Part shown: one piece after another, positions 1 to 7,047 of the stretch | How the letters are laid out: each line of letters starts with the position of its first letter | Position numbering within the stretch: position 1 is the first letter of the stretch | Assembly (NCBI GenBank): GCA_002401635.1 | Contig: NVTQ01000010.1 | Coordinates: forward strand, 26,341 to 34,661 | Length of the DNA stretch: 8,321 nt | Direction: 5' to 3' | Source of the DNA: Pseudomonadota bacterium | GTDB lineage: Bacteria; Pseudomonadota; Zetaproteobacteria; Mariprofundales; Mariprofundaceae | Made by a program: the position numbers and the translations under genes | Notes under the pieces: model-generated | What the model was told of the DNA's origin: nothing | The model's input: the letters and a program-made list of their open reading frames with translations, nothing else | Databases searched by the model: none

Positions 1-2
1 TT

Positions 3-65
3 TTCGGTGCTTATGTCGATTATGTCCAATGTGTTGAGCCTGTGCAAAATAAAATATCCGTTTGA
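3..65 (+). CDS. possible C-terminal end of an upstream gene
   Basis: The third forward frame is open from the left edge to a TGA at 63-65 and reads FGAYVDYVQCVEPVQNKISV at its end. This is only 20 residues, and I recognise no family in it. It is listed because the same-strand genes that follow are tightly packed and a gene ending here would leave a sensible 177-base leader before rne. It could equally be non-coding; the first forward frame is also open, to about position 107. Confidence 0.2.
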   Translation, partial: FGAYVDYVQCVEPVQNKISV

Positions 66-86
66 TGGTTTAACCACTGATATTGG

Positions 87-124
87 TCACTTCAATAATA
101 AGTGAAAGCAACGACCAAGTTGGT
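87..124. promoter_or_regulatory. two small palindromes upstream of rne
   Basis: Two perfect inverted repeats lie close together. One is TCACTT (87-92) and AAGTGA (100-105) around a 7-base spacer. The other is ACCAA-G-TTGGT at 114-124. Both are the size of repressor half-sites and sit just upstream of or within the candidate promoter for rne. The sequence shows only the symmetry; an operator role is inference, and short palindromes of this kind occur by chance. Confidence 0.2.
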
Positions 125-132
125 GAGATAAT
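124..132 (+). promoter_or_regulatory. candidate extended -10 promoter for rne
   Basis: TGaGATAAT at 124-132 matches an extended -10 element (TGn followed by a 5/6 match to TATAAT). No good -35 hexamer sits 16-18 bases upstream, which an extended -10 can tolerate. Transcription from here would start near 139 and give a leader of about 100 bases holding the stem-loop at 184-208. This is a weak call from motif alone. Confidence 0.25.
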
Positions 133-183
133 GAAGGCATGGCTGTTTTTTTGGTTTTTCACCACCATTCTCATGCTTTAACC

Positions 184-208
184 TGTGTAAAAGGTTCAGT
201 TTTACACA
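184..208 (+). promoter_or_regulatory. 9-bp stem-loop in the rne leader
   Basis: TGTGTAAAA (184-192) and TTTTACACA (200-208) form a perfect 9-bp stem around a 7-base loop, ending 34 bases before the rne start codon. No T-run follows, so it is not an intrinsic terminator. E. coli rne is known to autoregulate through hairpins in its 5' untranslated region that RNase E itself recognises. A similar job here is inferred from position only. The same symmetry could also be a DNA operator. Confidence 0.4.
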
Positions 209-242
209 CCTTAACAAACCCCAAACGGCACAGGAAAGTGCC

Positions 243-2390
243 ATGAGCGCCATAAAGAAGGTGATGCTAATCAATGCATCCCATGATGAAGAAAGCCGCG
301 TAGCCATTGTTCTCAATGACTACCTGCAAGAGCTAGACATTGAGTCAGCTCACAAAACCCTAACCAAAGGCAATATTTATAAAGGTACGGTCACCAAAGT
401 TGAAGCCAGCTTGCAGGCTGCTTTTGTTGAATACGGCTCTGCTAGGCAGGGTTTTTTACCACTCAACGAAATCCATCCAGACTTTTGGAAAGAAGGCGCG
501 GATAAATCTGTAGACCCTCGCAAAGTTAATATTCGCGATGTATTGGAACACAAGCAAGAGCTGTTGATTCAAGTCGTCAAAGAAGAGCGCGGCAATAAAG
601 GCGCGGCTTTAACCACCAATATTTCATTGGCTGGTCGTTACACGGTATTGATGCCGAACAATTCTCGTGGTGGTATTTCTCGCAAATTATCCGAAGAACA
701 ACGCCGAGCAATCAAACAAATCCTCACCCATCTTAATGTGCCTGATAACATGGGCTTGATTGTCCGTACTGCGGGCAAAGATCAAGAATTGGAATCGCTA
801 GAGTGGGATTATCAATATCTTCGCCGCCTATGGGATGAAATTCGCATCAAAAGCGATAGTGCACCATCACCCACCCTAATTTATTTGGAAGGTGATTTGG
901 CAACACGGGCTATTCGCGATCATTTCACCGATGATATTGATGAAATTTGGGTTGATAACCATGAGATTTACACCCGCACCAAAGCATTTGTGCATGCTGT
1001 TTTACCAGGTAAAGAAAAACTCGTAAAACTTTACCGTGGTAAACAACCATTGTTTCGCAAGCACGGCATTGAATCGCAATGTGAAGAAATTCATGAGCGT
1101 GAAATTCGCCTGCGCTCTGGTGGCTCCATTGTCTTTGACCCAACCGAAGCTTTAACCTCTGTTGATGTGAATTCCTCGCGTGCAACAGGTGCTAAAAACA
1201 TTGATGCAACGGCTCTTGCTACCAATTTGGAAGCCGCCGAAGAAGTCGCCCGCCAACTGCGCATTCGTGATATTGGTGGTTTGGTGGTCATTGATTTCAT
1301 TGATATGGCAAACCGCAAGCATGCGCAACAAGTTGAAGAAGCCCTACGCGATGCGACACGCCCAGATAAAGCTCGCATTCAATTTGCTAAAATATCGCGT
1401 TTTGGTTTGCTCGAAATGTCACGCCAACGCCTACACCCATCAGTGCGTGAATCCACCACTGAAACATGTCCTCGCTGTCGTGGTCGCGGCTCCATTCGCA
1501 CTGTTGAATCCATGGCATTACAAATGCTCACACGCATGGAAGACTGGGCAGAATCTGGCAAAAAACCAACCTTGGTTGTACAAGTGCCATCCGAAACGGG
1601 TGAGTATTTGATGAATAACAAACGCGATAGTATTGCCCGCATTGAAGAGAACCATGAGCTTCAAATCACCTTGCAAATCAAACCTGAATTGATGATTCCT
1701 CATTATCGTATTGAACGCCAATGGAATGAGAATAATCAGCAGCGCGTGGAAGTCCTCGAAGATACCAGTAAAGGGCGCAAACCAGCCAAGGCCAATCGTA
1801 AGTTAAACCCATTAAAACCTGTGGTTGGCATCCCAACACCACAGCAACGCACACCGCAAAAAACAAGCACTTTACCCACTTGGATCGTGGCGTTATTGGA
1901 TATATTATCAGGTGCTTCACGCAAGAAAAAACGTGAGGAAGAAGAGCGTAAGAAAAAGCAGCAACAAAGTCGTAACCGTAATCGTAAAAACCAGCCGCGC
2001 AACCGTAAAAACCAACCACGTAAGCCAAAAGCTGCGGAAGCAAATAAACCAGCGCAAAAGAAAGCTGCCGCGAAGAAACCAGCGACTGACAAACCATCAG
2101 CCGACAATAAAGCAGTTGAATCCAAGGATACAACCGCAAATCCTGAACAAGATAATAAAGAGGGTGCGCAACGCAAACGCCGTCGTCGTCGCCGTCGCCC
2201 AACAAAACGTACGGGCGAAGATACAACAGCAAACACGTCCGGCACTGAACAACAAGCGGATAAACCCAACGTAGTAGAACCCAAAGCTTCCGAGCCTGCT
2301 AAAAAAACTGAGGCTGATAAGCCTCAAATAAAAAAACAGACTCAAGCGAAACCTGAAAAAATTGAGCCGCCAGTCAGCGTAAGCGAATGA
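243..2390 (+). CDS. rne: ribonuclease E (Rne/Rng family) with basic C-terminal tail
   Basis: This is an endoribonuclease that starts mRNA decay and processes stable RNA, cutting single-stranded AU-rich sites with a preference for 5'-monophosphate ends. The catalytic half (about 1-500) aligns throughout with E. coli RNase E. It has an S1 domain (about 40-125), 5'-sensor residues R175 and T176 in IVRTAG, Mg-binding D308 (SVDVNSSR) and D351 (VVIDFIDM), and the zinc link C409-P-R-C412. The tail (about 500-715) is low in complexity and rich in Lys, Arg, Gln and Pro. It has a hydrophobic patch (PTWIVALLDILSG, 545-557) followed at once by a basic stretch, which resembles the membrane-anchoring helix of enterobacterial RNase E. 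It also has a seven-Arg run (646-652). At 715 residues it is shorter than the 1061 of E. coli and longer than RNase G. The ATG at 243 has AGGA at 232-235, 7 bases upstream. The stop overlaps the next start. Confidence 0.96.
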   Translation: MSAIKKVMLINASHDEESRVAIVLNDYLQELDIESAHKTLTKGNIYKGTVTKVEASLQAAFVEYGSARQGFLPLNEIHPDFWKEGADKSVDPRKVNIRDVLEHKQELLIQVVKEERGNKGAALTTNISLAGRYTVLMPNNSRGGISRKLSEEQRRAIKQILTHLNVPDNMGLIVRTAGKDQELESLEWDYQYLRRLWDEIRIKSDSAPSPTLIYLEGDLATRAIRDHFTDDIDEIWVDNHEIYTRTKAFVHAVLPGKEKLVKLYRGKQPLFRKHGIESQCEEIHEREIRLRSGGSIVFDPTEALTSVDVNSSRATGAKNIDATALATNLEAAEEVARQLRIRDIGGLVVIDFIDMANRKHAQQVEEALRDATRPDKARIQFAKISRFGLLEMSRQRLHPSVRESTTETCPRCRGRGSIRTVESMALQMLTRMEDWAESGKKPTLVVQVPSETGEYLMNNKRDSIARIEENHELQITLQIKPELMIPHYRIERQWNENNQQRVEVLEDTSKGRKPAKANRKLNPLKPVVGIPTPQQRTPQKTSTLPTWIVALLDILSGASRKKKREEEERKKKQQQSRNRNRKNQPRNRKNQPRKPKAAEANKPAQKKAAAKKPATDKPSADNKAVESKDTTANPEQDNKEGAQRKRRRRRRRPTKRTGEDTTANTSGTEQQADKPNVVEPKASEPAKKTEADKPQIKKQTQAKPEKIEPPVSVSE
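1980..2021 (+). repeat. in-frame 21-bp tandem duplication in the rne tail
   Basis: Two adjacent 21-base units (1980-2000 and 2001-2021) differ at only a few positions and encode NRKNQPR twice in a row (residues 580-593). This looks like recent slippage in the disordered, basic RNA-binding part of RNase E. The differences are mostly synonymous, so the peptide is conserved between copies. Confidence 0.7.
2301..2326 (-). terminator. intrinsic-terminator-like hairpin, antisense in rne
   Basis: Read on the minus strand, TGAGGCT and AGCCTCA form a perfect 7-bp stem (2309-2326) with a 4-base TATC loop, followed by G and then seven T (2301-2307). That is a textbook Rho-independent terminator. It lies inside the coding sequence of the RNase E tail, antisense to the operon, and no minus-strand gene is seen to its right that would need it. 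On the plus strand the hairpin is followed by an A-run, so it would not terminate rne. The A-runs come from Lys codons, so chance is possible. Confidence 0.4.
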
Positions 2391-3352
2391 ACCATTCGCA
2401 GGAATCGTTATCAATCACCATTCCTGAAGATATGATGGGTCGGCGGCTTGATCATGCGCTGGCTCATTTAAGTGATGTATCACGTAGCCGAATCAAAGAA
2501 TTATTGAAAAACGGGTGCATTGAACAAAACAATCGCAATAGCATGCTTAAAGCGTCCACGGCTGTTTGTGCTGGTGATAGTTTTATGATTAATTTGCCTG
2601 ATAATCGCCCGATGGAACTGATTCCTGAAGCCATTACATTGGATATTTTGTTTGAAGATGAACACCTTCTTGTTGTGAATAAGCCTGCGGGCATGGTGGT
2701 ACACCCCAGCCATGGTCACGGTACAGGTACTTTGGTACATGCTCTATTGCATCATTGTGAATCATTACCTGGCATTAATGGTGTTGAAAGACCTGGTATC
2801 GTACATCGTATTGATAAAGATACATCTGGCTCATTGGTGGTTGCGAAAACAGAAGCTGCACATCACGGCATGGTGGCTCTTTTTTCACAACATGACATTA
2901 ATCGACAGTACCTTGCTTGGTGTAAAGGTGTCAGTCGCTGGAATCATCAGCGTATTGAGCAGCCTATTGCCAGACATCCCCACCATCGCCAAAAAATGGC
3001 CATTGTAAGCACTGGCAAAATGGCGATTACCGATGCCGAGGTTGAATGCCGCTTTGAACATCTATTCAGCCGCATGCGTTTGACCCTACATACAGGACGC
3101 ACCCATCAAATTCGCGTACATTTGGCTGCTGAAGGGCTGCCTATTTTGGGTGATACTACCTACGCTCGCAATTTCAACCCCAGTAAATCTTTGCCTGAAT
3201 CTATACACAACGCATTGGGTCAACTTACCCGTCAGGCTCTGCATGCTGAAATCCTTGGTTTTGTTCATCCTATCACCCAAGAAAATATTTTCTGTCAAGC
3301 GCCACTACCTGAAGATTTAGCCACACTTAACCATGCGCTTGAGCATATGTAA
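2387..3352 (+). CDS. rluD: 23S rRNA pseudouridine synthase, RluA family (RluD-like)
   Basis: RluD makes pseudouridines in helix 69 of 23S rRNA (U1911, U1915 and U1917 in E. coli) late in large-subunit assembly. The 321 residues hold an N-terminal S4 RNA-binding domain (about 15-75; GRRLDHALAHLSDVSRSRIKELL) and then the synthase fold. The catalytic signature HRIDKDTSG gives D143 as the active-site aspartate. Further family blocks are VVNKPAGMVVHP (96-107) and GRTHQIRVHLA (237-247). Length matches E. coli RluD (326). The start ATG overlaps the rne stop as ATGA, so translation is probably coupled. RluC is close in sequence and also has an S4 domain; the adjacent pgeF and bamD, which are the neighbours of rluD in E. 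coli, favour RluD. Confidence 0.9.
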   Translation: MNHSQESLSITIPEDMMGRRLDHALAHLSDVSRSRIKELLKNGCIEQNNRNSMLKASTAVCAGDSFMINLPDNRPMELIPEAITLDILFEDEHLLVVNKPAGMVVHPSHGHGTGTLVHALLHHCESLPGINGVERPGIVHRIDKDTSGSLVVAKTEAAHHGMVALFSQHDINRQYLAWCKGVSRWNHQRIEQPIARHPHHRQKMAIVSTGKMAITDAEVECRFEHLFSRMRLTLHTGRTHQIRVHLAAEGLPILGDTTYARNFNPSKSLPESIHNALGQLTRQALHAEILGFVHPITQENIFCQAPLPEDLATLNHALEHM

Positions 3353-3366
3353 GACTGCGGCTAAGC

Positions 3367-4119
3367 GTGTTTACTACATCCAAGCTATTGGCTGAAAACC
3401 ACATCACAGGTATCTTTAGTGAACGGCAAGGCGGCATCAGCCCAGCTCCTTTTGATAGTCTTAATCTAGGGCTTGATTTGGGTGATTCGGATGAAAATGT
3501 ACAACACAACCTCAAGCAATTATGCCTTGGCGCACAACTTCCTATTCCCCATCGTAGTGAGCAAGTGCATGGCACGAACTATTTATTATGTGCTGGAGAA
3601 GGCATACAACACAACCATCAAGCAGATATTCTCATCACCCGTACAGCAGGCTGCGCTGTTGCTGTACGCACGGCGGATTGTTTGCCTATATTGCTTATTG
3701 ATACGCAAGCTGGAGTTGCTGCCGCTGTGCATGCGGGGTGGCGCGGCACTGTTCAGAATATTGCGCAAGTTGCCATACAAAAAATGCAAGCATTCGGCGC
3801 AAAAGCTGAACATATACTTGCCTGTTTAGGCCCATGTATTGCTGAACCGTGTTTTGAAATAGATATTGATACTGGCAAACAATTATCCCATAGCCACCCC
3901 CAAGCCCATCTTTATATCCGCTATAAAAATGATAAAGCATGGGCAAACATACAGGCTATCAACACCTTACAACTTCAATCTTCAGGTCTAAAAAGCACCA
4001 ATATCGAGTCTCTTTCACTCTGCACATCTTGTTTACCAGAACGTTTTTTTTCTTATCGCCGCAATGGTATTCAAGCGGGTAGGCAACTCGCCATTGTGGC
4101 ATTGCCCGACGCACTCTAG
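3367..4119 (+). CDS. pgeF: laccase-domain protein PgeF/YfiH (peptidoglycan editing factor)
   Basis: This belongs to the YfiH/DUF152 multicopper-like family. In E. coli the protein limits misincorporation of L-serine in place of L-alanine in peptidoglycan precursors. Related members, including human LACC1, act on purine nucleosides, so the older name polyphenol oxidase may mislead. The zinc-site residues of the family are all present: H68 (EQVHG), C105 (RTADCLPI) and H122 (VHAGWRG), followed by LGPCI near residue 155. The 250 residues are about the usual length (243 in E. coli). The start is GTG at 3367 with no strong ribosome-binding site, 14 bases after rluD, so it probably relies on coupling. 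rluD-pgeF is a pair conserved in gammaproteobacteria. Confidence 0.92.
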   Translation: MFTTSKLLAENHITGIFSERQGGISPAPFDSLNLGLDLGDSDENVQHNLKQLCLGAQLPIPHRSEQVHGTNYLLCAGEGIQHNHQADILITRTAGCAVAVRTADCLPILLIDTQAGVAAAVHAGWRGTVQNIAQVAIQKMQAFGAKAEHILACLGPCIAEPCFEIDIDTGKQLSHSHPQAHLYIRYKNDKAWANIQAINTLQLQSSGLKSTNIESLSLCTSCLPERFFSYRRNGIQAGRQLAIVALPDAL

Positions 4120-4129
4120 CATCCCGACC

Positions 4130-4858
4130 ATGAATCGTTTGTTACTATTACTTGTTATTACTATCGGCCTCATTACAGGCTGCGGCAAAGAAGAGGTTTC
4201 ACCCTCTGACTCTGCCAAAGCGGACTTTATAAAAGCCAAAGAATATATTGATGCGGGCGCATTTACTTCCGCTAATTTGTTTTTGGAAAAGTTCTCGAAC
4301 AAACACCCTTACAGCCAACATGTTACTGAAGCTGCATTGCTGCGTATGTATGCCGCATTCAAAAGCGAGGAATATATTCTTAGCGAAACACTTGCTACAC
4401 GCTTCATCAGCAACCACCCCAATCATCCCGATATTGCCTACGCCCAATATATGTTAGCCATGAGCTACCTTAAAGAAACCGTGGCTTCTCAACGTGACCC
4501 TGCCCCCACTCGGCTGGCTCTCGCGGCTTTTAAAAAGCTAATCCATGATTATCCAAAATCTGATTACCTGCCAGAAGCCAATATTCATGTGCAAAACTTA
4601 AAAAACAAACTTGCTGAACATGAGCTATATATTGGTAAGTTCTATTTCGACCATGCGCGTTTTGTTGCTGCAACCAATCGTTTTCAAGAAATTGTAAAAA
4701 AATATCAAACCAGCCCAGCTATTGAAGAAGCCTTGTATTATTTGGCAGCAAGCTTCGCATCATTAAAGCTTAACGATAGCGCCCGTGACAGTGCCATACT
4801 GCTGCGCCACAACTATCCAAAGAGCGATTGGAGCGAGAAAGCTGCGGAATTTTTATAA
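4130..4858 (+). CDS. bamD: outer membrane assembly lipoprotein BamD
   Basis: BamD is the essential lipoprotein of the BAM complex. It sits on the inner face of the outer membrane and helps BamA insert beta-barrel proteins. The predicted 242-residue precursor has a short signal peptide (MNRLLLLLVITIGL) and a lipobox LITGC with the lipidated C18. The mature part is tetratricopeptide-like helical repeats with YxxA and HPxxP/YPKS-type turns, and matches E. coli BamD (245 aa) along its length, for example YAQYMLAMSYL and FKKLIHDYPKSDYLPEA. I chose the ATG at 4130 because the open frame's earlier start at 4064 adds 22 non-signal residues and overlaps pgeF. From 4130 the gap to pgeF is 10 bases. The ribosome-binding site is weak, which again suggests coupling. 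Confidence 0.9.
   Translation: MNRLLLLLVITIGLITGCGKEEVSPSDSAKADFIKAKEYIDAGAFTSANLFLEKFSNKHPYSQHVTEAALLRMYAAFKSEEYILSETLATRFISNHPNHPDIAYAQYMLAMSYLKETVASQRDPAPTRLALAAFKKLIHDYPKSDYLPEANIHVQNLKNKLAEHELYIGKFYFDHARFVAATNRFQEIVKKYQTSPAIEEALYYLAASFASLKLNDSARDSAILLRHNYPKSDWSEKAAEFL
4830..4833 (+). promoter_or_regulatory. ribosome-binding site supporting a CTG start at 4842
   Basis: GGAG lies 8 bases before an in-frame CTG at 4842-4844. Starting there gives MRNFYKTTAVLILLALLTAC, a textbook lipoprotein signal with positive charges before the hydrophobic core. The in-frame GTGs at 4785 and 4791 add a 17-19 residue, cysteine-containing leader unlike a signal peptide. CTG starts are rare, so this is a suggestion rather than proof. 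Confidence 0.4.
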
Positions 4859-5252
4859 AACTACTGCTGTTTTAATCTTGCTGGCATTATTGACTGCCTG
4901 CAATTCAACAAATACAGCCGATGTTTCCGCCGTACTGGATGCGCGCAATGCTGCCATGAATGAAAAAAATATCGCCACCTTTGCCGATCTTTTGCTTGAT
5001 GATTATAATGTTAAAGGTCGCACAAAAGAAGATATTCTTTTACAAATATTTGCTCTGTTTAAAGATTTTCAAACCCTCCAAATTCAAACACACAATCGCC
5101 ATATCAACATCATTGATGATAAGCATGCGCTATGCGAGCAGAGTTACACCATTAAAGCCATGGCTGACAATGAATGGCGCAGCATGGTGCAACAAGAGCA
5201 AATACAACTCATCAAACAAGGCGGTGTTTGGAAAATAAGCGGTGGTTTATAA
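4842..5252 (+). CDS. small lipoprotein with NTF2/SnoaL-like fold
   Basis: This is an unnamed predicted lipoprotein of 136 residues if it begins at the CTG at 4842; the frame is also open from GTGs at 4785 and 4791 (up to 155 residues). The lipobox LLTAC places the lipidated cysteine at residue 20. The remaining 115 or so residues follow the NTF2-like/SnoaL pattern: an opening helix (VLDARNAAMNEKNIATFADLLLDDYNV), an acidic stretch, then beta strands ending in WRSMVQQEQIQLIKQGGVWKISGGL, where the GVWKI strand is typical of this fold. Ligand and function are unknown, and the fold call is by eye. The start overlaps the end of bamD by 17 bases (74 if from 4785), so it is probably translated from the same message. 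Asp follows shortly after the Cys but not at position +2, which favours the outer membrane. Confidence 0.65.
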   Translation: MRNFYKTTAVLILLALLTACNSTNTADVSAVLDARNAAMNEKNIATFADLLLDDYNVKGRTKEDILLQIFALFKDFQTLQIQTHNRHINIIDDKHALCEQSYTIKAMADNEWRSMVQQEQIQLIKQGGVWKISGGL

Positions 5253-5256
5253 GAAT

Positions 5257-7047
5257 TTACTTCCGTTTGCGCCCCTGTGGAAAGTCATCCACATCAATGG
5301 CTTTTCGTATTGCTTTCTCAGCCTGTATCAGAAGCTTTAATTCGTTTTTATTTAACAATCCCTGTTCACATAAGTCTTGCCCATTTTCTTGAGAAAATAC
5401 CACACCCGAATCACGCAAACGTTGCTCAACAGGCTCAGTTTTCAATGTTAATTGCAAAGCATGTTCTAAGCATCCCACCACATCGTTGGCATCATCTGGC
5501 AAGTAAATGCCATCCAACCATGCCTTGCGCGTATCCCCAAGCTCTTGCAGTTGTAAAGCAAGTTTCTGGTTCAAAACATCGGATGGTTGCTGCAACCTCC
5601 GCCCCAAAGGAAATACCCATGCGTAAAGTTTCCAGCGTATCAGGCGAACTGGAAAGTGGCGAATAATGCCGTGCAATGCCTCTTGCACCTCATACAAAGC
5701 CTGCTGACATGCCCATTCAACCTTCACCTTATCTGCTTCAGGTTGTCCATCATCTTTAAAGCGTTTAAGCGTGGCTGAACATATATACATATAACCAAGC
5801 GCATCAGCGAAACGCCCTGATAACATTTCTTTGCGCTTAAGCTTTCCACCCAACACCATCAATGCAACATCACTCACCACTGCAAATGCAGCTGAAAAAC
5901 GCGCCAATTGCTGATAATACCGAGCCATATCACCGCTCACAGGACTTGTCGCCAAGCGCCCACCACTCACTGAAAACAAGACGGAACGAGCAATATTACG
6001 TATCAGATGCTCAGTATGTTGCAATATTAGTGCATCAAAAGCATGCACATCATCAGATTGTAATGCTTGCATCTCTTGCTGTATAAATGGATGACAACGC
6101 ATCGAGCCTTGTCCAAAAATAATCATGCTACGGGTTAGAATATTCGCGCCTTCAACCGTAATACCAACAGGTATGGTTTGATACATGCGTGCCAAATAAT
6201 TCGATGGACCCATACAAATAGCACGCCCACCATGCACATCCATACCATCATTGATCACCTGACGCATGCCCTCGGTCAAATAGTATTTTACAATCGCAGT
6301 AATCACCGCAGGTCTCTCACCCTGATCCAGCATGGATAATGTAAGTAACCGTGTCGAATCCATCATATAAGTCAGACCACCAATGCGAGCCATAGCTTCC
6401 TGCACGCCCTCGAAACGACCAATCGGAAGATGGAATTGTTTGCGAACCCGTGCATACGCGCCCGTTGCCTGACTAATACGTTTGCCTGCCCCAACACTTA
6501 AAGCTGGTAAGGAAATACCGCGTCCCACTGCCAAACGTTCAACCAACATGCGCCAACCTTGACCAATATATTCCTGTCCCCCAATCAACCAGTCCATGGG
6601 TACAAATACATCCTTGCCACTGTTTGGACCATTCATAAATGCTGCATTAAGTGGATAATGCCTACGCCCTATTTTCACACCTTTTGTCTTGGTTGGAATC
6701 AGCGCACAACTAATGCCCAAATCATCTTGATCACCCAATAAATGGTCAGGGTCATAAGCATGGAAAGCCAAGCCAAGCACCGTCGCAACTGGGCCTAAGG
6801 TGATATAGCGTTTTTCCCAATTAATACGAAATCCAAGCACTTCCTTACCCTTATATTTAGACTTACAAACCACACCCGTATCCGTCATTGCGCCTGCATC
6901 AGAGCCTGCAACAGGGCTGGTCAAGGCAAAACAAGGAATCTCTTCACCGGTTGCCAATTTCGGTAAATATTGTTCTTTTTGAGCATGTGTACCATAGGAT
7001 AAAAGCAGCTCCGCAGGCCCCAATGAATTGGGAACCATCACTGTCAC
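5257..7047 (-). CDS. fadE: FadE-type acyl-CoA dehydrogenase, N-terminus missing at the junction
   Basis: FadE is the FAD-dependent enzyme for the first oxidation step of fatty-acid beta-oxidation. The 596 residues here cover only the part from VTVMVPNSLGPAELL onward, which lies about 200 residues into E. coli FadE (814 aa). The N-terminal membrane helices and the first helical domain are absent. Present are the FAD and substrate region (CFALTSPVAGSDAG, 39-52), the GWRMLVERLAVGRG block (164-177), the likely catalytic glutamate E299 in ITVEGANILTR, and a full C-terminal DUF1974 region (about 315-596) ending DVDDFPQGRKRK. The GTG at 7045-7047 is not the true start: it is a valine codon in the family, and the residue before it (Ala) still fits FadE. 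Composition matches the left-hand genes. The end lies 4 bases from the end of the facing lipoprotein gene. As it stands the product would be inactive or misfolded. Confidence 0.93.
   Translation of the reverse strand: MTVMVPNSLGPAELLLSYGTHAQKEQYLPKLATGEEIPCFALTSPVAGSDAGAMTDTGVVCKSKYKGKEVLGFRINWEKRYITLGPVATVLGLAFHAYDPDHLLGDQDDLGISCALIPTKTKGVKIGRRHYPLNAAFMNGPNSGKDVFVPMDWLIGGQEYIGQGWRMLVERLAVGRGISLPALSVGAGKRISQATGAYARVRKQFHLPIGRFEGVQEAMARIGGLTYMMDSTRLLTLSMLDQGERPAVITAIVKYYLTEGMRQVINDGMDVHGGRAICMGPSNYLARMYQTIPVGITVEGANILTRSMIIFGQGSMRCHPFIQQEMQALQSDDVHAFDALILQHTEHLIRNIARSVLFSVSGGRLATSPVSGDMARYYQQLARFSAAFAVVSDVALMVLGGKLKRKEMLSGRFADALGYMYICSATLKRFKDDGQPEADKVKVEWACQQALYEVQEALHGIIRHFPVRLIRWKLYAWVFPLGRRLQQPSDVLNQKLALQLQELGDTRKAWLDGIYLPDDANDVVGCLEHALQLTLKTEPVEQRLRDSGVVFSQENGQDLCEQGLLNKNELKLLIQAEKAIRKAIDVDDFPQGRKRK

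Noticed and set aside
34..55. TTGAGC and TAAAAT as a promoter pair
   Set aside because: The spacing is 10 bases, far too short for a sigma-70 promoter.
1678..2284. Long minus-strand open frames (182-184 codons) opposite the rne tail
   Set aside because: They mirror the Lys/Arg/Gln-rich tail, giving Leu/Cys/Phe-rich nonsense with no start context or family pattern. The plus-strand frame is plainly RNase E.
4064..4129. Earlier start giving BamD 22 extra residues
   Set aside because: The extension overlaps pgeF and hides the signal peptide. The ATG at 4130 gives a standard lipoprotein signal.
4856..4874. TAAAAC/GTTTTA inverted repeat with 7-base loop just at the bamD stop
   Set aside because: It is weak, AT-only apart from one pair, and inside the signal-peptide codons of the lipoprotein gene, so not a credible terminator.
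7044..7047. GTGA overlap of the thiolase stop and the apparent FadE start, as if translationally coupled
   Set aside because: The GTG is an internal valine codon of FadE and the TGA is a frame accident of the junction. Both proteins are cut mid-domain, so this is not a natural operon overlap or a thiolase-dehydrogenase system.
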